Positions 28,131 through 36,300 are shown, counted from the stretch's first letter. The stretch: DNA of 42,360 nucleotides from an uncultured Clostridia bacterium (GCA_947632385.1 CANRPD010000016.1:1-42360), one strand, 5' to 3'. A program made the numbers and translations. The notes: generated by a model from the letters alone, not told the origin.

Positions 28131-29201
28131 CTAGCGGCCCATCAGCGCGAAAAACCGGTCGAACAGCGCCTGGGTGTCCAAGGGCCCGGCACAGGCTTCT
28201 GGGTGGAACTGCACCGTGAACGCCGGGAAGGCGGTGTAGCGAATGCCCTCACAGGTGCCGTCGTTTACATTGACAAAGAGCTCCCGGCCCACCGCCGGAT
28301 CCAGGCTCGCCCCCTCCACGGCGTACCCGTGGTTCTGGCTGGTGATGTACACCCGGCCGGTCTCCAAGTCCTTGACCGGCTGATTGGTGCCCCTGTGGCC
28401 GTATTTCAGCTTGGAGGTGCGGGCGCCGTTGGCCAGGGCAAGCAGCTGATGGCCCAGGCAGATCCCGAAGATCGGCAGGCCCAGCCGGCAGATCTCCCGG
28501 AGGTTTGCAATGATCTCCGTGTTGTCCGCCGGGTCCCCGGGGCCGTTGGACAGCATGATCCCATCCACCTGCAGGGCGGAGATGTCCGCAGCGGTGGTGT
28601 CGTGGGGGCAGACCGTGACGGCTGCGCCCCGGGCGACCAGCTCCCGCCAGATGTTCTTTTTCAGGCCGAAATCCATGAGGGCGATCCGGCATATGGGCTC
28701 CCCTTCCGGCTCGACGGTGTAGCGCTCCCGGGTGGAGCACTGGGCTACGGCATCCCGGACCCGATAGGCCCGCAGGGCATCCAGATCCACCTGATCCGGG
28801 TGATCGGTGATGATCCCGTTCATCACGCCCTTTTCCCGGATCAGACGGGTAAGGGCCCGGGTGTCGATACCGGACAAGCCCACCACGCCCCGGGCCTGAA
28901 AAAAGGTGTCAAGATCGCCCTCCGCACGGAAATTGGAAGGCTCCTGGCACCACTGCTTGACGATATATGCTTTCGGTCCGATCCGGTCGCTTTCAAAATC
29001 GGCGGGGATCACCCCGTAATTGCCGATGAGGGGGAAGGTCTGGGTCACGATCTGCCCAAAATAACTGGGGTCGGAGAGGGTCTCCAAATACCCCGTCATG
29101 CCGGTGGCGAACACCACCTCGGCGGTCACCTCGCCCGGCGCGCCGAAGCGCTCCCCCTGAAAGACCTTCCCGTTTTCCAATACAAGATATCCGGTTCCCA
29201 T
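28131..29201 (-). CDS. carA: Carbamoyl-phosphate synthase small (glutaminase) subunit
   Basis: 356 residues. It hydrolyses glutamine and channels ammonia to CarB. N-terminal CarA domain (FGAPGEVTAEVVFATGMTGY, then TLSDPSYFGQIVTQTFPLIG), then a class I glutaminase with SNGPGDP, nucleophile Cys in FGICLGHQL near 236 and His/Glu in VQFHPEACAGP near 328. The ATG at 29201 is chosen because family homology begins MGTGYLVLENGK; a longer open frame upstream would run through the promoter. First gene of carA-carB/dapF. Confidence 0.95.
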   Translation of the reverse strand: MGTGYLVLENGKVFQGERFGAPGEVTAEVVFATGMTGYLETLSDPSYFGQIVTQTFPLIGNYGVIPADFESDRIGPKAYIVKQWCQEPSNFRAEGDLDTFFQARGVVGLSGIDTRALTRLIREKGVMNGIITDHPDQVDLDALRAYRVRDAVAQCSTRERYTVEPEGEPICRIALMDFGLKKNIWRELVARGAAVTVCPHDTTAADISALQVDGIMLSNGPGDPADNTEIIANLREICRLGLPIFGICLGHQLLALANGARTSKLKYGHRGTNQPVKDLETGRVYITSQNHGYAVEGASLDPAVGRELFVNVNDGTCEGIRYTAFPAFTVQFHPEACAGPLDTQALFDRFFALMGR

Positions 29202-29242
29202 CTTGCCCGTCCTTTCTGGGGCCCCACAGGCCCCAACGATGT

Positions 29243-29271
29243 ATGATACCGCAAACCCGCCCATTTCGCAA
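29243..29271 (-). promoter_or_regulatory. carA promoter
   Basis: Minus strand TTGCGA (29266-29271), 17 bases, TATCAT (29243-29248). No hairpin attenuator or PyrR-type leader is visible in the 40-base leader. Confidence 0.6.
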
Positions 29272-29323
29272 GGGAAAATTCCGGGTGTTTTTTTCTCGCT
29301 TTTTGTGGATTTTTTCTCCCTGT

Positions 29324-30760
29324 TCACACCTGCTCCAGGGAATCCTTGGCGGCATCCCCGGTGGCAGAATTGTATTTCCCGGTAAAGCACCCGGTGCAAA
29401 AGCCCAGCCGGGAGCCTTTACAGGCCTCCAACAGACCCTCGACGCTGATGTACCCCAGGGTGTCCGCCCCCAGCTGCCGGGCGATCTGAGAAAGCTCCAG
29501 CCGATTGGCCAGCAGAGTGCTCTCGTCGCCGATGTCCGTCCCGAAATAGCAGGTGTGCACAAAGGGCGGGGCGGAGACGCGCATGTGCACCTCTTTGGCG
29601 CCCGCCCGGCGCATGGCGGCGATGGTCCTGGGGCTGGTGGTGCCCCGCACGATGGAATCTTCCACCAGCACCACCCGTTTGCCCTCCACCGCGGCCCTTA
29701 ACGGCGCCAGCTTCATGTTCACGGCATTTTCCCGCTGCTGCTGGGTGGGAAAGATGAAGCTCCGGCCAATGTACGGGTTCTTCACGAACCCGGTGCCCAG
29801 CGGGATCCCGCTCTCCATGGCGTAGCCCACGGCGGCGTCCAGGCCGCTGTCCGGCACCCCGCAGACCATATCCGCCTCCACGGGATGTTCCCGGGCCAGC
29901 ACCCGGCCCATGTTGACCCGGGCCTCATAGACGCTGAGCCCCTCCAGCACGGAATCCGGCCGGGCAAAGTAGATGTACTCGAAGATGCACATGCTCTGCT
30001 TCTGGGGGGTGAGCACCTGTTCGCTCCGCACGATCCGTCCGTTCTCGATGAGCACCGCCTCGCCGGGCGCCACATCCCGCACAAACGAAAACCCGCAGTT
30101 GTCCAAAGCGCAGGACTCCGACGCCACGGCCACGCCCCGGTCGTTTTCCCCCAGGCACAGAGGCCGGTACCCCCAGGGATCCCGGATGGCCACCAGCCGG
30201 TGGTCGCTGCCCAGGACGATCAGCGAGAACGCGCCCTCCAGCAGCCGGCAGGCCTGGGCCACCCCGGTGAACAGGCTCCGGGTCTGGATGATCGTATAGG
30301 CGATGAGGGAGGAGACCACCTCCGTGTCGCTGGAAGCGGAAAAATCCAACCCGATGGGAGACAGCCGGTCCTTGATGGCCCGGGCGTTGGTCACGTTGCC
30401 GTTGTGGGCCGTAGCGATGCGGCCGGTCAGGTATTCGGTGACGAAGGGCTGCACGTTCTGCAGGGTGTTGGAGCCCGTGGTGGAATACCGGGCGTGGCCC
30501 ACGGCCACCGTGCTTTTGGGGAATCGCTCCATCGCCTGGGAGGTAAAGACCTCCCCCACCAGACCCACGTCCTTGATGCAGGTGATCCGGCTGCCCGAGG
30601 CCACGGCGATCCCCGCGCCCTCCTGGCCCCGGTGCTGCATGGAGAGCAGCGCATTGCAGGCGATCCCTGCGGCCTCCTCCGGCCCCTGCCGAAGGCTCAC
30701 GCCGAAAACGGCACACTCCTCGTGAAGCTTATCCAAGAGCTCCTCCCCCATCCTTTTCAC
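29324..30760 (-). CDS. purF: Amidophosphoribosyltransferase
   Basis: 478 residues. First enzyme of purine synthesis: PRPP plus glutamine to phosphoribosylamine. Class II glutaminase with catalytic Cys16 (LHEECAVFGV) exposed after loss of a short propeptide, and a phosphoribosyltransferase site VVLVEDSIVRGTT near residue 357. Cysteines in CIFEYIYFARPDS, HTCYFGTD and FCTGCF are those of the [4Fe-4S] Bacillus-type enzyme. The start is GTG at 30760 with CAGGA before it; ATG at 30751 is an alternative. It overlaps the ANTAR gene by 32 bases, so it is translationally coupled and last in the nitrogen operon. No other pur genes lie nearby. Confidence 0.95.
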   Translation of the reverse strand: MKRMGEELLDKLHEECAVFGVSLRQGPEEAAGIACNALLSMQHRGQEGAGIAVASGSRITCIKDVGLVGEVFTSQAMERFPKSTVAVGHARYSTTGSNTLQNVQPFVTEYLTGRIATAHNGNVTNARAIKDRLSPIGLDFSASSDTEVVSSLIAYTIIQTRSLFTGVAQACRLLEGAFSLIVLGSDHRLVAIRDPWGYRPLCLGENDRGVAVASESCALDNCGFSFVRDVAPGEAVLIENGRIVRSEQVLTPQKQSMCIFEYIYFARPDSVLEGLSVYEARVNMGRVLAREHPVEADMVCGVPDSGLDAAVGYAMESGIPLGTGFVKNPYIGRSFIFPTQQQRENAVNMKLAPLRAAVEGKRVVLVEDSIVRGTTSPRTIAAMRRAGAKEVHMRVSAPPFVHTCYFGTDIGDESTLLANRLELSQIARQLGADTLGYISVEGLLEACKGSRLGFCTGCFTGKYNSATGDAAKDSLEQV

Positions 30761-31370
30761 TGAATTCCTGAAAAACCGCCTGGGCGATGGCCCGACGGGT
30801 GGTGCGGCGATCCATGGCGGTCTTCTCGATCCACCGGTGGGCCTCGTTTTCGGAAAGCCCCTGCCGCTCCATCAGCAGACATTTGGCCCGGTCCACCGCC
30901 TTGATCTCCTCCAGCTTGGCCCGCAGCCGGTCGTTTTCCTCCCGCAGCCGCCTCACCCGCTGGTCGGAGGCATCCAAAAAGGCCAACGCCTGGGCAAAAC
31001 TGCTGCGGGAGAAGGGTTTGCCCACCGTGAAGACGCCCTCGGCTGCGGCCTGCGCGGCCACCCCGTCTAGCAGCGTGTCCCGGACCGCCAGCAGCACCCC
31101 CAGGCCCTGTTCTGCGGCAAAAGCCGCCAGCTCCAGACCGAATTCATCAGGCAGCGGCGCGCTGATGAGCACCGCGTCAAAATCCATGGAGAGCAGCAGC
31201 CGTCTGGCCTCTCCCGAACCGGCTGCCAAGGCGGCAGGCCGGAAGACCGTGCCCTCCAGCAAAAGCTTCAGAGTGTCCCGGCCCTTTTCGTTTCCGGCAA
31301 CGATCAGCGCCCCCCGGGAGACGGTCCGGGGGACCCGGCCGTGCCCGTTAATTCCCCCCGGCATAGGCAC
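30729..31370 (-). CDS. ANTAR-domain transcription antiterminator with pseudo-receiver domain
   Basis: 213 residues. Residues 18-132 resemble a response-regulator receiver, but the phospho-acceptor Asp is replaced by Ser70 (AVLISAPLPDEFG, where LLDxxMP is usual); Lys118 in VGKPF is kept. A coiled coil (134-158) leads into an ANTAR RNA-binding domain (about 153-205, VDRAKCLLMERQGLSENEAH). ANTAR proteins bind paired hexaloop hairpins and stop terminator formation. It is like AmiR or clostridial NitR beside glnA. It should not need phosphorylation. Overlaps the GS homologue by 23 bases and purF by 32. The start (31370 or 31364) is uncertain because no strong RBS is seen. Confidence 0.9.
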   Translation of the reverse strand: MPMPGGINGHGRVPRTVSRGALIVAGNEKGRDTLKLLLEGTVFRPAALAAGSGEARRLLLSMDFDAVLISAPLPDEFGLELAAFAAEQGLGVLLAVRDTLLDGVAAQAAAEGVFTVGKPFSRSSFAQALAFLDASDQRVRRLREENDRLRAKLEEIKAVDRAKCLLMERQGLSENEAHRWIEKTAMDRRTTRRAIAQAVFQEFSEKDGGGALG

Positions 31371-32517
31371 GCAGGACCTCAGCGGGCAGCAGACGCTTCA
31401 AAAAGGCGCTCTCCCGGCACAGAGCGCGGGCTTCCTGCAGGCTGCGGGGCAGCGGATTCCGCTGGGCAGCAGGGGGCTGAGGCGGCAGCGGCAGGTCCTC
31501 CTCCACGCCCTCCACACCGGCATACAGCAACAGCGCAAAGGCCAGGTAGGGGTTGGCGGTCCCGTCCGGCGAGGAGATCTCGATGCGTCCGTCCTTCTTC
31601 CGGCGCAGCAGCGAGGCCCGGCCCGTGTCCGCCCAGGAGACTTCTCCCGGGGCACCGAACTGGCCCAGCCGCTCGTAGGATTCTTCCGAACTGCCAAAGA
31701 ACACGGACATTTCCCGCGCCCGGCGGTAGATCCCCGCCAGGAAGGCATCGGCACAGCTGTCGGAACCCTTTTTGGGCCGCATGGCGATCCGGAACCCGCT
31801 GCCCGCCTGATCCGGGATGGGCTTGGGAGCAAAGCTGGCCCACAGGCCGTTGCGTACCGCCATCATTTTCACCACCGAGCGGAAGGTCACCACATTGTCC
31901 GCGCACTCCAGGGCCAGACCCGGCTCGAAATCGATGCGGTTCTGCCCGGGCCCGCTGATGTGGTGGGAAGACAACGGCTCGATGCCCATATCCTCCAGCG
32001 TCAGGCAGATGTCCCGGCGCACGTCTTCGCCTCGGTCCTCCGGGGCTTCGTCCATGTACCCCGCCCCGTCAAAGGGCACGTCGGTGGGGTTGCCCTCCTC
32101 ATCCGTGCGGAACAGATAGAAATCGTTTTCCGCACCAAAGCTCACGTACACATGCCGCTGCCGGGCATATTCCACCGCGTCCCGCAGCAGCTTGCGGCTG
32201 TCCTGGGCATACTGCTGTCCGTCCTCCCCCCGAATGTCGCAGTAAAACCGCGCCACTCGCCCGTGAGAGGGCCGCCAGGGCAGCAGCGACAGGGTGGCGG
32301 TGTCCGGGAACAGGAAGATCTCGCTGTCCCCCGGTCGATAGAAGCCATCGATCCGCGCGGCATCCACCGCGATGCCGTCACTGAACGCTTTGGGCAGCAG
32401 AGACGGCAGGACAGAAAGGATCTTCTGCCTGCCGAATACGTCGCAGAAGGCGAATTTCACGAACTTCACGTCGTGATCCGCCATGAATTCAAACACATCC
32501 TGTTGACGATGATCCAT
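31348..32517 (-). CDS. Glutamine synthetase homologue lacking most metal-site residues (probable pseudoenzyme)
   Basis: 389 residues, against about 440 for GSI-alpha. The GSI beta-grasp and catalytic folds are clear (VKFVKFAFCDVFGR near 18-30, FGAENDFYLF near 128-136, DGTANPYLAFALLLYAG near 318-334). By motif alignment with E. coli GS, the metal ligands E131, E212, E220 and H269 are D132, I187 (SSHHISGPGQ), R194 (QNRIDF) and R243 (GSGFRIA); the glutamate-binding R359 is S315. Only the E129 and E357 equivalents (E130, E313) remain. It therefore probably cannot make glutamine. Position between glutamate synthase and the ANTAR gene suggests a sensor. Start at ATG 32517 behind AAGGGGAG. Confidence 0.85.
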   Translation of the reverse strand: MDHRQQDVFEFMADHDVKFVKFAFCDVFGRQKILSVLPSLLPKAFSDGIAVDAARIDGFYRPGDSEIFLFPDTATLSLLPWRPSHGRVARFYCDIRGEDGQQYAQDSRKLLRDAVEYARQRHVYVSFGAENDFYLFRTDEEGNPTDVPFDGAGYMDEAPEDRGEDVRRDICLTLEDMGIEPLSSHHISGPGQNRIDFEPGLALECADNVVTFRSVVKMMAVRNGLWASFAPKPIPDQAGSGFRIAMRPKKGSDSCADAFLAGIYRRAREMSVFFGSSEESYERLGQFGAPGEVSWADTGRASLLRRKKDGRIEISSPDGTANPYLAFALLLYAGVEGVEEDLPLPPQPPAAQRNPLPRSLQEARALCRESAFLKRLLPAEVLRAYAGGN

Positions 32518-32605
32518 TTGATCTCTCCCCTTCGATCGGCGATTTCCGCCTCTCAGTATACCGCGCGCCGCGTCTCGGCGCAACCTTTTTTCTCCCTCCC
32601 AAGGC

Positions 32606-33262
32606 TCAGTTGTTCACATACAGCTGGTGATAGGGGTTGCTGGTGTTGGGCGTCAGCACGAAGAAATGCCCTGCCAGCAGCGATTCCGGGTCTCCGCCGA
32701 ACTTTTCGCAGAAGCGCCCCACCAGCGGCCGGATGCGTTCCAGGTCCGCACTTTGGGGCTCAGCCACCGCCACCTGCTCGGGCAGATTGGGCGGCAGGAA
32801 CCGGGTCCGCAGATAGATCCGGCCGCCGTGCATCCCTGTGCCGCAGAAATTGCCCACCGGCGCCCGATCTTCGCAGCCGATCCCCAGCACCAGAATGGTG
32901 CCTCCGGCCTGATATTCCCCCAAAAAGCTCCCGCAGCTGCCGCCCACCACCAGCACCGGCACCTTGTCCCGGTATTCCTTCATATGGATGCCGCAGCGAT
33001 AGCCGCCGTTGTCCCGCACGTAAATGGCTCCTCCCCGCATGGCATATCCGGTGGCGTCCCCTGCGCTGCCGTGCACCACGATCTCCCCCGCGTTCATGGT
33101 ATCCCCGGTGGCGTCCTGTGCACTGCACAGCACCTCGATCTCCCCGCCGTCCAAATACGCGCCCAGGGCGTTGCCCGGCACCTGAGTCACGGTGATCTTC
33201 CCCCACTGGGCCCCGCAGCCGATGTACCGCTGCCCCAGGGCGTACGTCTCCTGTACTGCCAT
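32606..33262 (-). CDS. Glutamate synthase alpha, domain 3 (GXGXG) protein
   Basis: 218 residues made of the right-handed beta-helix with repeating GxxxGxxxxGG motifs (AYLDGGEIEVLCSAQDATGD, NAGEIVVHGSAGDATG, MRGGAIYVRDNGGY). In ordinary glutamate synthase this is the C-terminal structural domain of GltB that couples glutaminase and synthase sites; here it is a separate polypeptide, as in archaeal-type split GOGAT. The ATG at 33262 follows AAGGAG; the frame is open further up but homology begins AVQETYALG. It lies 35 bases after the FMN subunit and 88 before the GS homologue. Confidence 0.92.
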   Translation of the reverse strand: MAVQETYALGQRYIGCGAQWGKITVTQVPGNALGAYLDGGEIEVLCSAQDATGDTMNAGEIVVHGSAGDATGYAMRGGAIYVRDNGGYRCGIHMKEYRDKVPVLVVGGSCGSFLGEYQAGGTILVLGIGCEDRAPVGNFCGTGMHGGRIYLRTRFLPPNLPEQVAVAEPQSADLERIRPLVGRFCEKFGGDPESLLAGHFFVLTPNTSNPYHQLYVNN

Positions 33263-33297
33263 ACGTTCTCCTTCCCCGTGTGTGCAGACCCAAAAAC

Positions 33298-34803
33298 TCA
33301 CTGTCCGGCGTGCTTCACGCCCAAAATACCCAGCTCGATCTCATTGAGGCCCACGCCCCGCAGCATCATCCGGTTGCCCCGGGCCGCCTCGATGGAGTTG
33401 ATCCCCATGCCGCCCATCATCTCTTTGATCTCATGGGTCCAGGCCGTCACCAGGTTCACCAACCGCTGGGCCCCTTCGTCGGGGTCCAGCCGCGCCACCA
33501 GCTCCGGCCGCTGGGTGGCGATGCCCCAGTTGCACCGGCCGCTGTGACAGCTCCGGCACAGGTGACACCCCAGGGCCAGCAGTGCCGCCGTGGCGATGTA
33601 CACCGCATCCGCCCCCAGCAGGATCGCCTTGAGGGCGTCCGCAGAGGACCGGATGGATCCTCCGGCGATCAGCGATACGCTGCTTCGGATCCCTTCGTCC
33701 CGCAGCCGCTGGTCCACCGCGGCCAGGGCCAGCTCTATGGGAATCCCCACGTTGTCCCGGATCCGCGTGGGCGCGGCGCCGGTGCCGCCCCGAAAGCCGT
33801 CGATGGCGATGATGTCTGCGCCGCTGCGGGCCACGCCCGAGGCGATGGCCGCCACATTGTGCACGGCGGCGATCTTCACGATCACCGGCTTTTCGCCCCG
33901 GGTGACCTCCTTGAGGGAATACACCAGCTGGCGCAGGTCCTCGATGGAATAGATGTCGTGATGCGGCGCCGGGGAAATGGCATCCGAACCTTCGGGGATC
34001 ATCCGCGTGGCCGACACGTCCCCCACGATCTTCGCCCCGGGCAGGTGCCCGCCGATGCCCGGCTTAGCCCCCTGGCCTATCTTGATCTCAATGGCGGCCC
34101 CCGCCTCCAGATAGTCCCGGTGCACGCCGAACCGCCCGGAAGCCACCTGGACGATGGTATTGGCCCCGTACCGGTAAAAATCCCGGTGCAGGCCGCCTTC
34201 CCCGGTGTTATAGCAGGTGCCCAGCGCCTGGGCGGCGCGGGCCAGGCTCTCGTGGGCGTTGTAGCTGATGGACCCGTAGCTCATGGCGGAAAACAAAATG
34301 GGCGTGTCCAGCTCCAGCTGGGGCGGCAGCTCCGGCACCAGCCGCCCGGCAGCATCCCGGCGCAGGGTGTCCGGCTTTTTCCCCAGGAAGGTCTTGGTCT
34401 CCATGGGTTCCCTCAGGGGGTCGATGGACGGGTTCGTCACCTGAGAGGCGTTGATGAGCAGCCGGTCCCAGTAGACGGGATATTCCTTGGCATTCCCCAT
34501 GGAGGACAGCAGCACGCCGCCGCTGGCCGCCTGCCGGTAGATCTCCCGGATGGCGTCCCCCGACCAGTTGTCGTTTTCCCGAAAGCACTGCCGGTCCTTC
34601 ACGATCTTCAGCGCCCGCTCCGGGCAAAAGGCCACGCACCGGTGGCAGTTGACGCACCGCGTCTCGTCCGAGACCATCTGCCCCCGGTCTGCGTCGTACC
34701 GGTGGACCCCATTGGCGCACTGGGCCGCGCAGGCCCGGCAGCCGGTGCAGCGGCTCAGGTCCCGCACCACCTGAAATTCGGGATACAGATATTCCTGTGC
34801 CAT
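33298..34803 (-). CDS. Glutamate synthase alpha, FMN synthase-domain protein with N-terminal ferredoxin domain
   Basis: 501 residues. Residues 18-65 hold two CxxCxxCxxxC motifs (CTGCRACAAQC, CVNCHRCVAFC) for two [4Fe-4S] clusters. Residues of about 165-450 are the FMN-binding TIM barrel of glutamate synthase (SAMSYGSIS, GEGGLHRD, KIGQGAKPGIGG, IDGFRGGTGAAP). The final Cys cluster C-x5-C-x4-C (CHLCRSCHSGRCNWGIATQ) is the [3Fe-4S] site. It makes glutamate from 2-oxoglutarate and ammonia delivered by the separate glutaminase. No GltD is present, so electrons may come from ferredoxin or an unlinked partner. Start ATG 34803 behind AAGGAAG; a GTG at 34809 is possible. Confidence 0.94.
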   Translation of the reverse strand: MAQEYLYPEFQVVRDLSRCTGCRACAAQCANGVHRYDADRGQMVSDETRCVNCHRCVAFCPERALKIVKDRQCFRENDNWSGDAIREIYRQAASGGVLLSSMGNAKEYPVYWDRLLINASQVTNPSIDPLREPMETKTFLGKKPDTLRRDAAGRLVPELPPQLELDTPILFSAMSYGSISYNAHESLARAAQALGTCYNTGEGGLHRDFYRYGANTIVQVASGRFGVHRDYLEAGAAIEIKIGQGAKPGIGGHLPGAKIVGDVSATRMIPEGSDAISPAPHHDIYSIEDLRQLVYSLKEVTRGEKPVIVKIAAVHNVAAIASGVARSGADIIAIDGFRGGTGAAPTRIRDNVGIPIELALAAVDQRLRDEGIRSSVSLIAGGSIRSSADALKAILLGADAVYIATAALLALGCHLCRSCHSGRCNWGIATQRPELVARLDPDEGAQRLVNLVTAWTHEIKEMMGGMGINSIEAARGNRMMLRGVGLNEIELGILGVKHAGQ

Positions 34804-34805
34804 GT

Positions 34806-35915
34806 TCACCCTTCCTTCTCCCCAGCCGTTGGATGCAGCCGGATCACCACCGGCTCGCCGCCCCGGGGCGCCCAGACCCGCTCCAGCTCCGGCTGGATGA
34901 CCCGGATGGCCGCTTCCTCGCTGGCGATATAGACCGTCTCGTCCTTCTCGCCCACCACCATGCTCCGCAGCTTCAGCCGGTCGTTCAGGGCCATGATCCC
35001 CCCGGTAAAGCCCACGATGATGGAAAACGGCCCGGTGATCAGCAGCCCGGAAAACACGTTGCGCAGATAGGTCAACCGGCGCTTTTCCGCCTCCTCCTGG
35101 GCGGCAATGGTGCTCCAGAAGGGCGCGGCGATGACATTGGCGGCCTCCTCATAGCTCAGGCCCCGCCGCCGCACCAGAAAATCCAGGATATAGGTGATGA
35201 CCTCGGTATCGGTGAGCAGATTGCACCGATAGCCGTACATTTCGATGTTGCGCCGGTTGGCGTCATAGGAGGAGATCTCTCCGTTGTGCACCACCGCCCG
35301 GTCCAGCAGCGCAAAGGGATGTGCCCCGCCCCACCAGCCCGGGGTGTTGGTGGGGTACCGTCCGTGGGCGATCCAGCAGTACCCCTTGTACTCCTCCAGC
35401 CGGTAGAACGCGCCCACGTCTTCGGGAAAGCCCACCGCCTTGAACACGCCCATGTCCTTCCCGCTGGAGAAGATATACGCCCCATCGATGCCGCTGTTCA
35501 CCCGGATCACACACCGGCTCACAAAGGTGTCGGGGTCCAGCTGGCTTTCGGAGAGCTTGGTGTGCAGCGGCTCCACGAAGTACCGCCAGATCAGCGGTTC
35601 GTCCTGGATGGCCGGGCTCTTGCGGGTGGGGATCTTGGACAGGTTCACCACGTCGAAATGCTCGAACAAAAACGCCTCGCACTGTTCCTTGCTGTACTTT
35701 CCCTCATAGAACACGTGCAGCGCATACAGCTCCTTGTATTCGGGATAGATCCCATAGGCCGCGAAGCCGCCGCCCAGTCCGTTGGACCGTTCGTGCATCA
35801 TGGCGATGGACCGGATGATCTCCTCGCCGCTGCGCCGGGTCCCCTCCTTGGAGAAAATGGCCGATACCGCGCACCCGGACGGGATGCGGAACCCGTTTTG
35901 CCCCTCTCTGTCCAT
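34806..35915 (-). CDS. Glutamate synthase alpha, glutaminase-domain protein (class II amidotransferase)
   Basis: 369 residues. An Ntn-type glutaminase with the catalytic Cys15 in IPSGCAVSAIF that must be exposed by removing the N-terminal 14 residues; further conserved parts are HGRYPTNTPGWWGGAHP and VHNGEISSYDANRR. It is the separate amidotransferase component of split GOGAT. A longer open frame reaches 36104, but it would cross this operon's own promoter and leader, and MDREGQNGF at 35915 has GGGGGAGAG before it, so 35915 is used. First gene of the operon glutaminase-FMN-GXGXG-GS homologue-ANTAR-purF. Confidence 0.93.
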   Translation of the reverse strand: MDREGQNGFRIPSGCAVSAIFSKEGTRRSGEEIIRSIAMMHERSNGLGGGFAAYGIYPEYKELYALHVFYEGKYSKEQCEAFLFEHFDVVNLSKIPTRKSPAIQDEPLIWRYFVEPLHTKLSESQLDPDTFVSRCVIRVNSGIDGAYIFSSGKDMGVFKAVGFPEDVGAFYRLEEYKGYCWIAHGRYPTNTPGWWGGAHPFALLDRAVVHNGEISSYDANRRNIEMYGYRCNLLTDTEVITYILDFLVRRRGLSYEEAANVIAAPFWSTIAAQEEAEKRRLTYLRNVFSGLLITGPFSIIVGFTGGIMALNDRLKLRSMVVGEKDETVYIASEEAAIRVIQPELERVWAPRGGEPVVIRLHPTAGEKEG

Positions 35916-35950
35916 GTGCTCTCCCCCGTCTCCGAAAATCCACGCATATG

Positions 35951-36055
35951 AAAAAGACGCCCACTTCCGGAGGGAGGATCGATCCCCGGAAGCCAGGACG
36001 CCTTTGTCCGATAGCAAACCCGCGCTTCCCAAAACGATGTACCCTTCTCGCGCGG
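35951..36055 (-). promoter_or_regulatory. Antitermination leader of the glutamate-synthase operon (ANTAR-type hairpin overlapping a terminator)
   Basis: In the minus-strand leader RNA, a hairpin GGAC-AAAGGC-GTCC (35996-36009) has a hexaloop with A at position 1 and G at position 4, the ANTAR-target pattern. The bases AAAGGCGTCC are also the 5' arm of a long terminator (36005 down to 35951): AAAGGCG.CCTG.CTTCCGG pairs with CCGGAAGTGGGCGTCTTT with two single-base bulges, then T residues. The two structures exclude each other. A 6-bp 5' hairpin (CCGCGC/GCGCGG, 36020-36055) comes first. A candidate partner hairpin AGCG-CGGGTT-TGCT (36013-36026) overlaps it and lacks the loop A. Confidence 0.75.
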
Positions 36056-36062
36056 CAGGACC

Positions 36063-36091
36063 ATTATAGCACCGCTGCCCGCCGTTGTCAA
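36063..36091 (-). promoter_or_regulatory. Promoter of the glutamate-synthase operon
   Basis: Minus strand perfect TTGACA (36086-36091), 17 bases, perfect TATAAT (36063-36068). Transcription should start near 36056, giving a leader of about 140 bases. Confidence 0.9.
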
Positions 36092-36225
36092 CGCTATTTT
36101 GCATGTTTTTTCAAATTTAATTTCATTTTTCAAACGTCAAAAGGAAAAATTTCCCTATTTTTTTCTTCCACACGCAAGTCGAAAATATACAACTTGCAAA
36201 ATCTGAGATTTTTTTGGAAAACCCG

Positions 36226-36254
36226 TTGACAAATCCAGCCCGGGGCGTTACAAT
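36226..36254 (+). promoter_or_regulatory. glnN promoter P1 (attenuated)
   Basis: TTGACA (36226-36231), 17 bases, TACAAT (36249-36254). Its transcript begins near 36261 and immediately enters the hairpin/terminator at 36266-36300. Confidence 0.85.
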
Positions 36255-36265
36255 ATCCACCGTAA

Positions 36266-36300
36266 CAGCAAAGGCGCTGGGCTTGTACCCGGCGCCTTTT
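36266..36300 (+). promoter_or_regulatory. ANTAR-type hairpin and attenuator in the glnN leader
   Basis: CAGC-AAAGGC-GCTG (36266-36279) has the same hexaloop AAAGGC as the glutamate-synthase leader. AAGGCGCTGGG (36271-36281) is also the 5' arm of an 11-bp terminator stem with CCCGGCGCCTT (36288-36298; one G-T pair), 6-base loop and TTTT ending at 36300. Forming the first hairpin would prevent the second. Confidence 0.78.

Noticed and set aside
35951-36055. Glutamine or ZTP riboswitch in the glutamate-synthase leader
   Set aside because: I could not match the conserved cores of those riboswitches; the ANTAR-type hairpin over a terminator explains the leader better.
35916-36104. N-terminal extension of the glutamate-synthase glutaminase to 36104
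   Set aside because: It would contain the operon's perfect promoter and leader terminator and push the catalytic Cys far from the N-terminus; the start at 35915 has a strong ribosome site.
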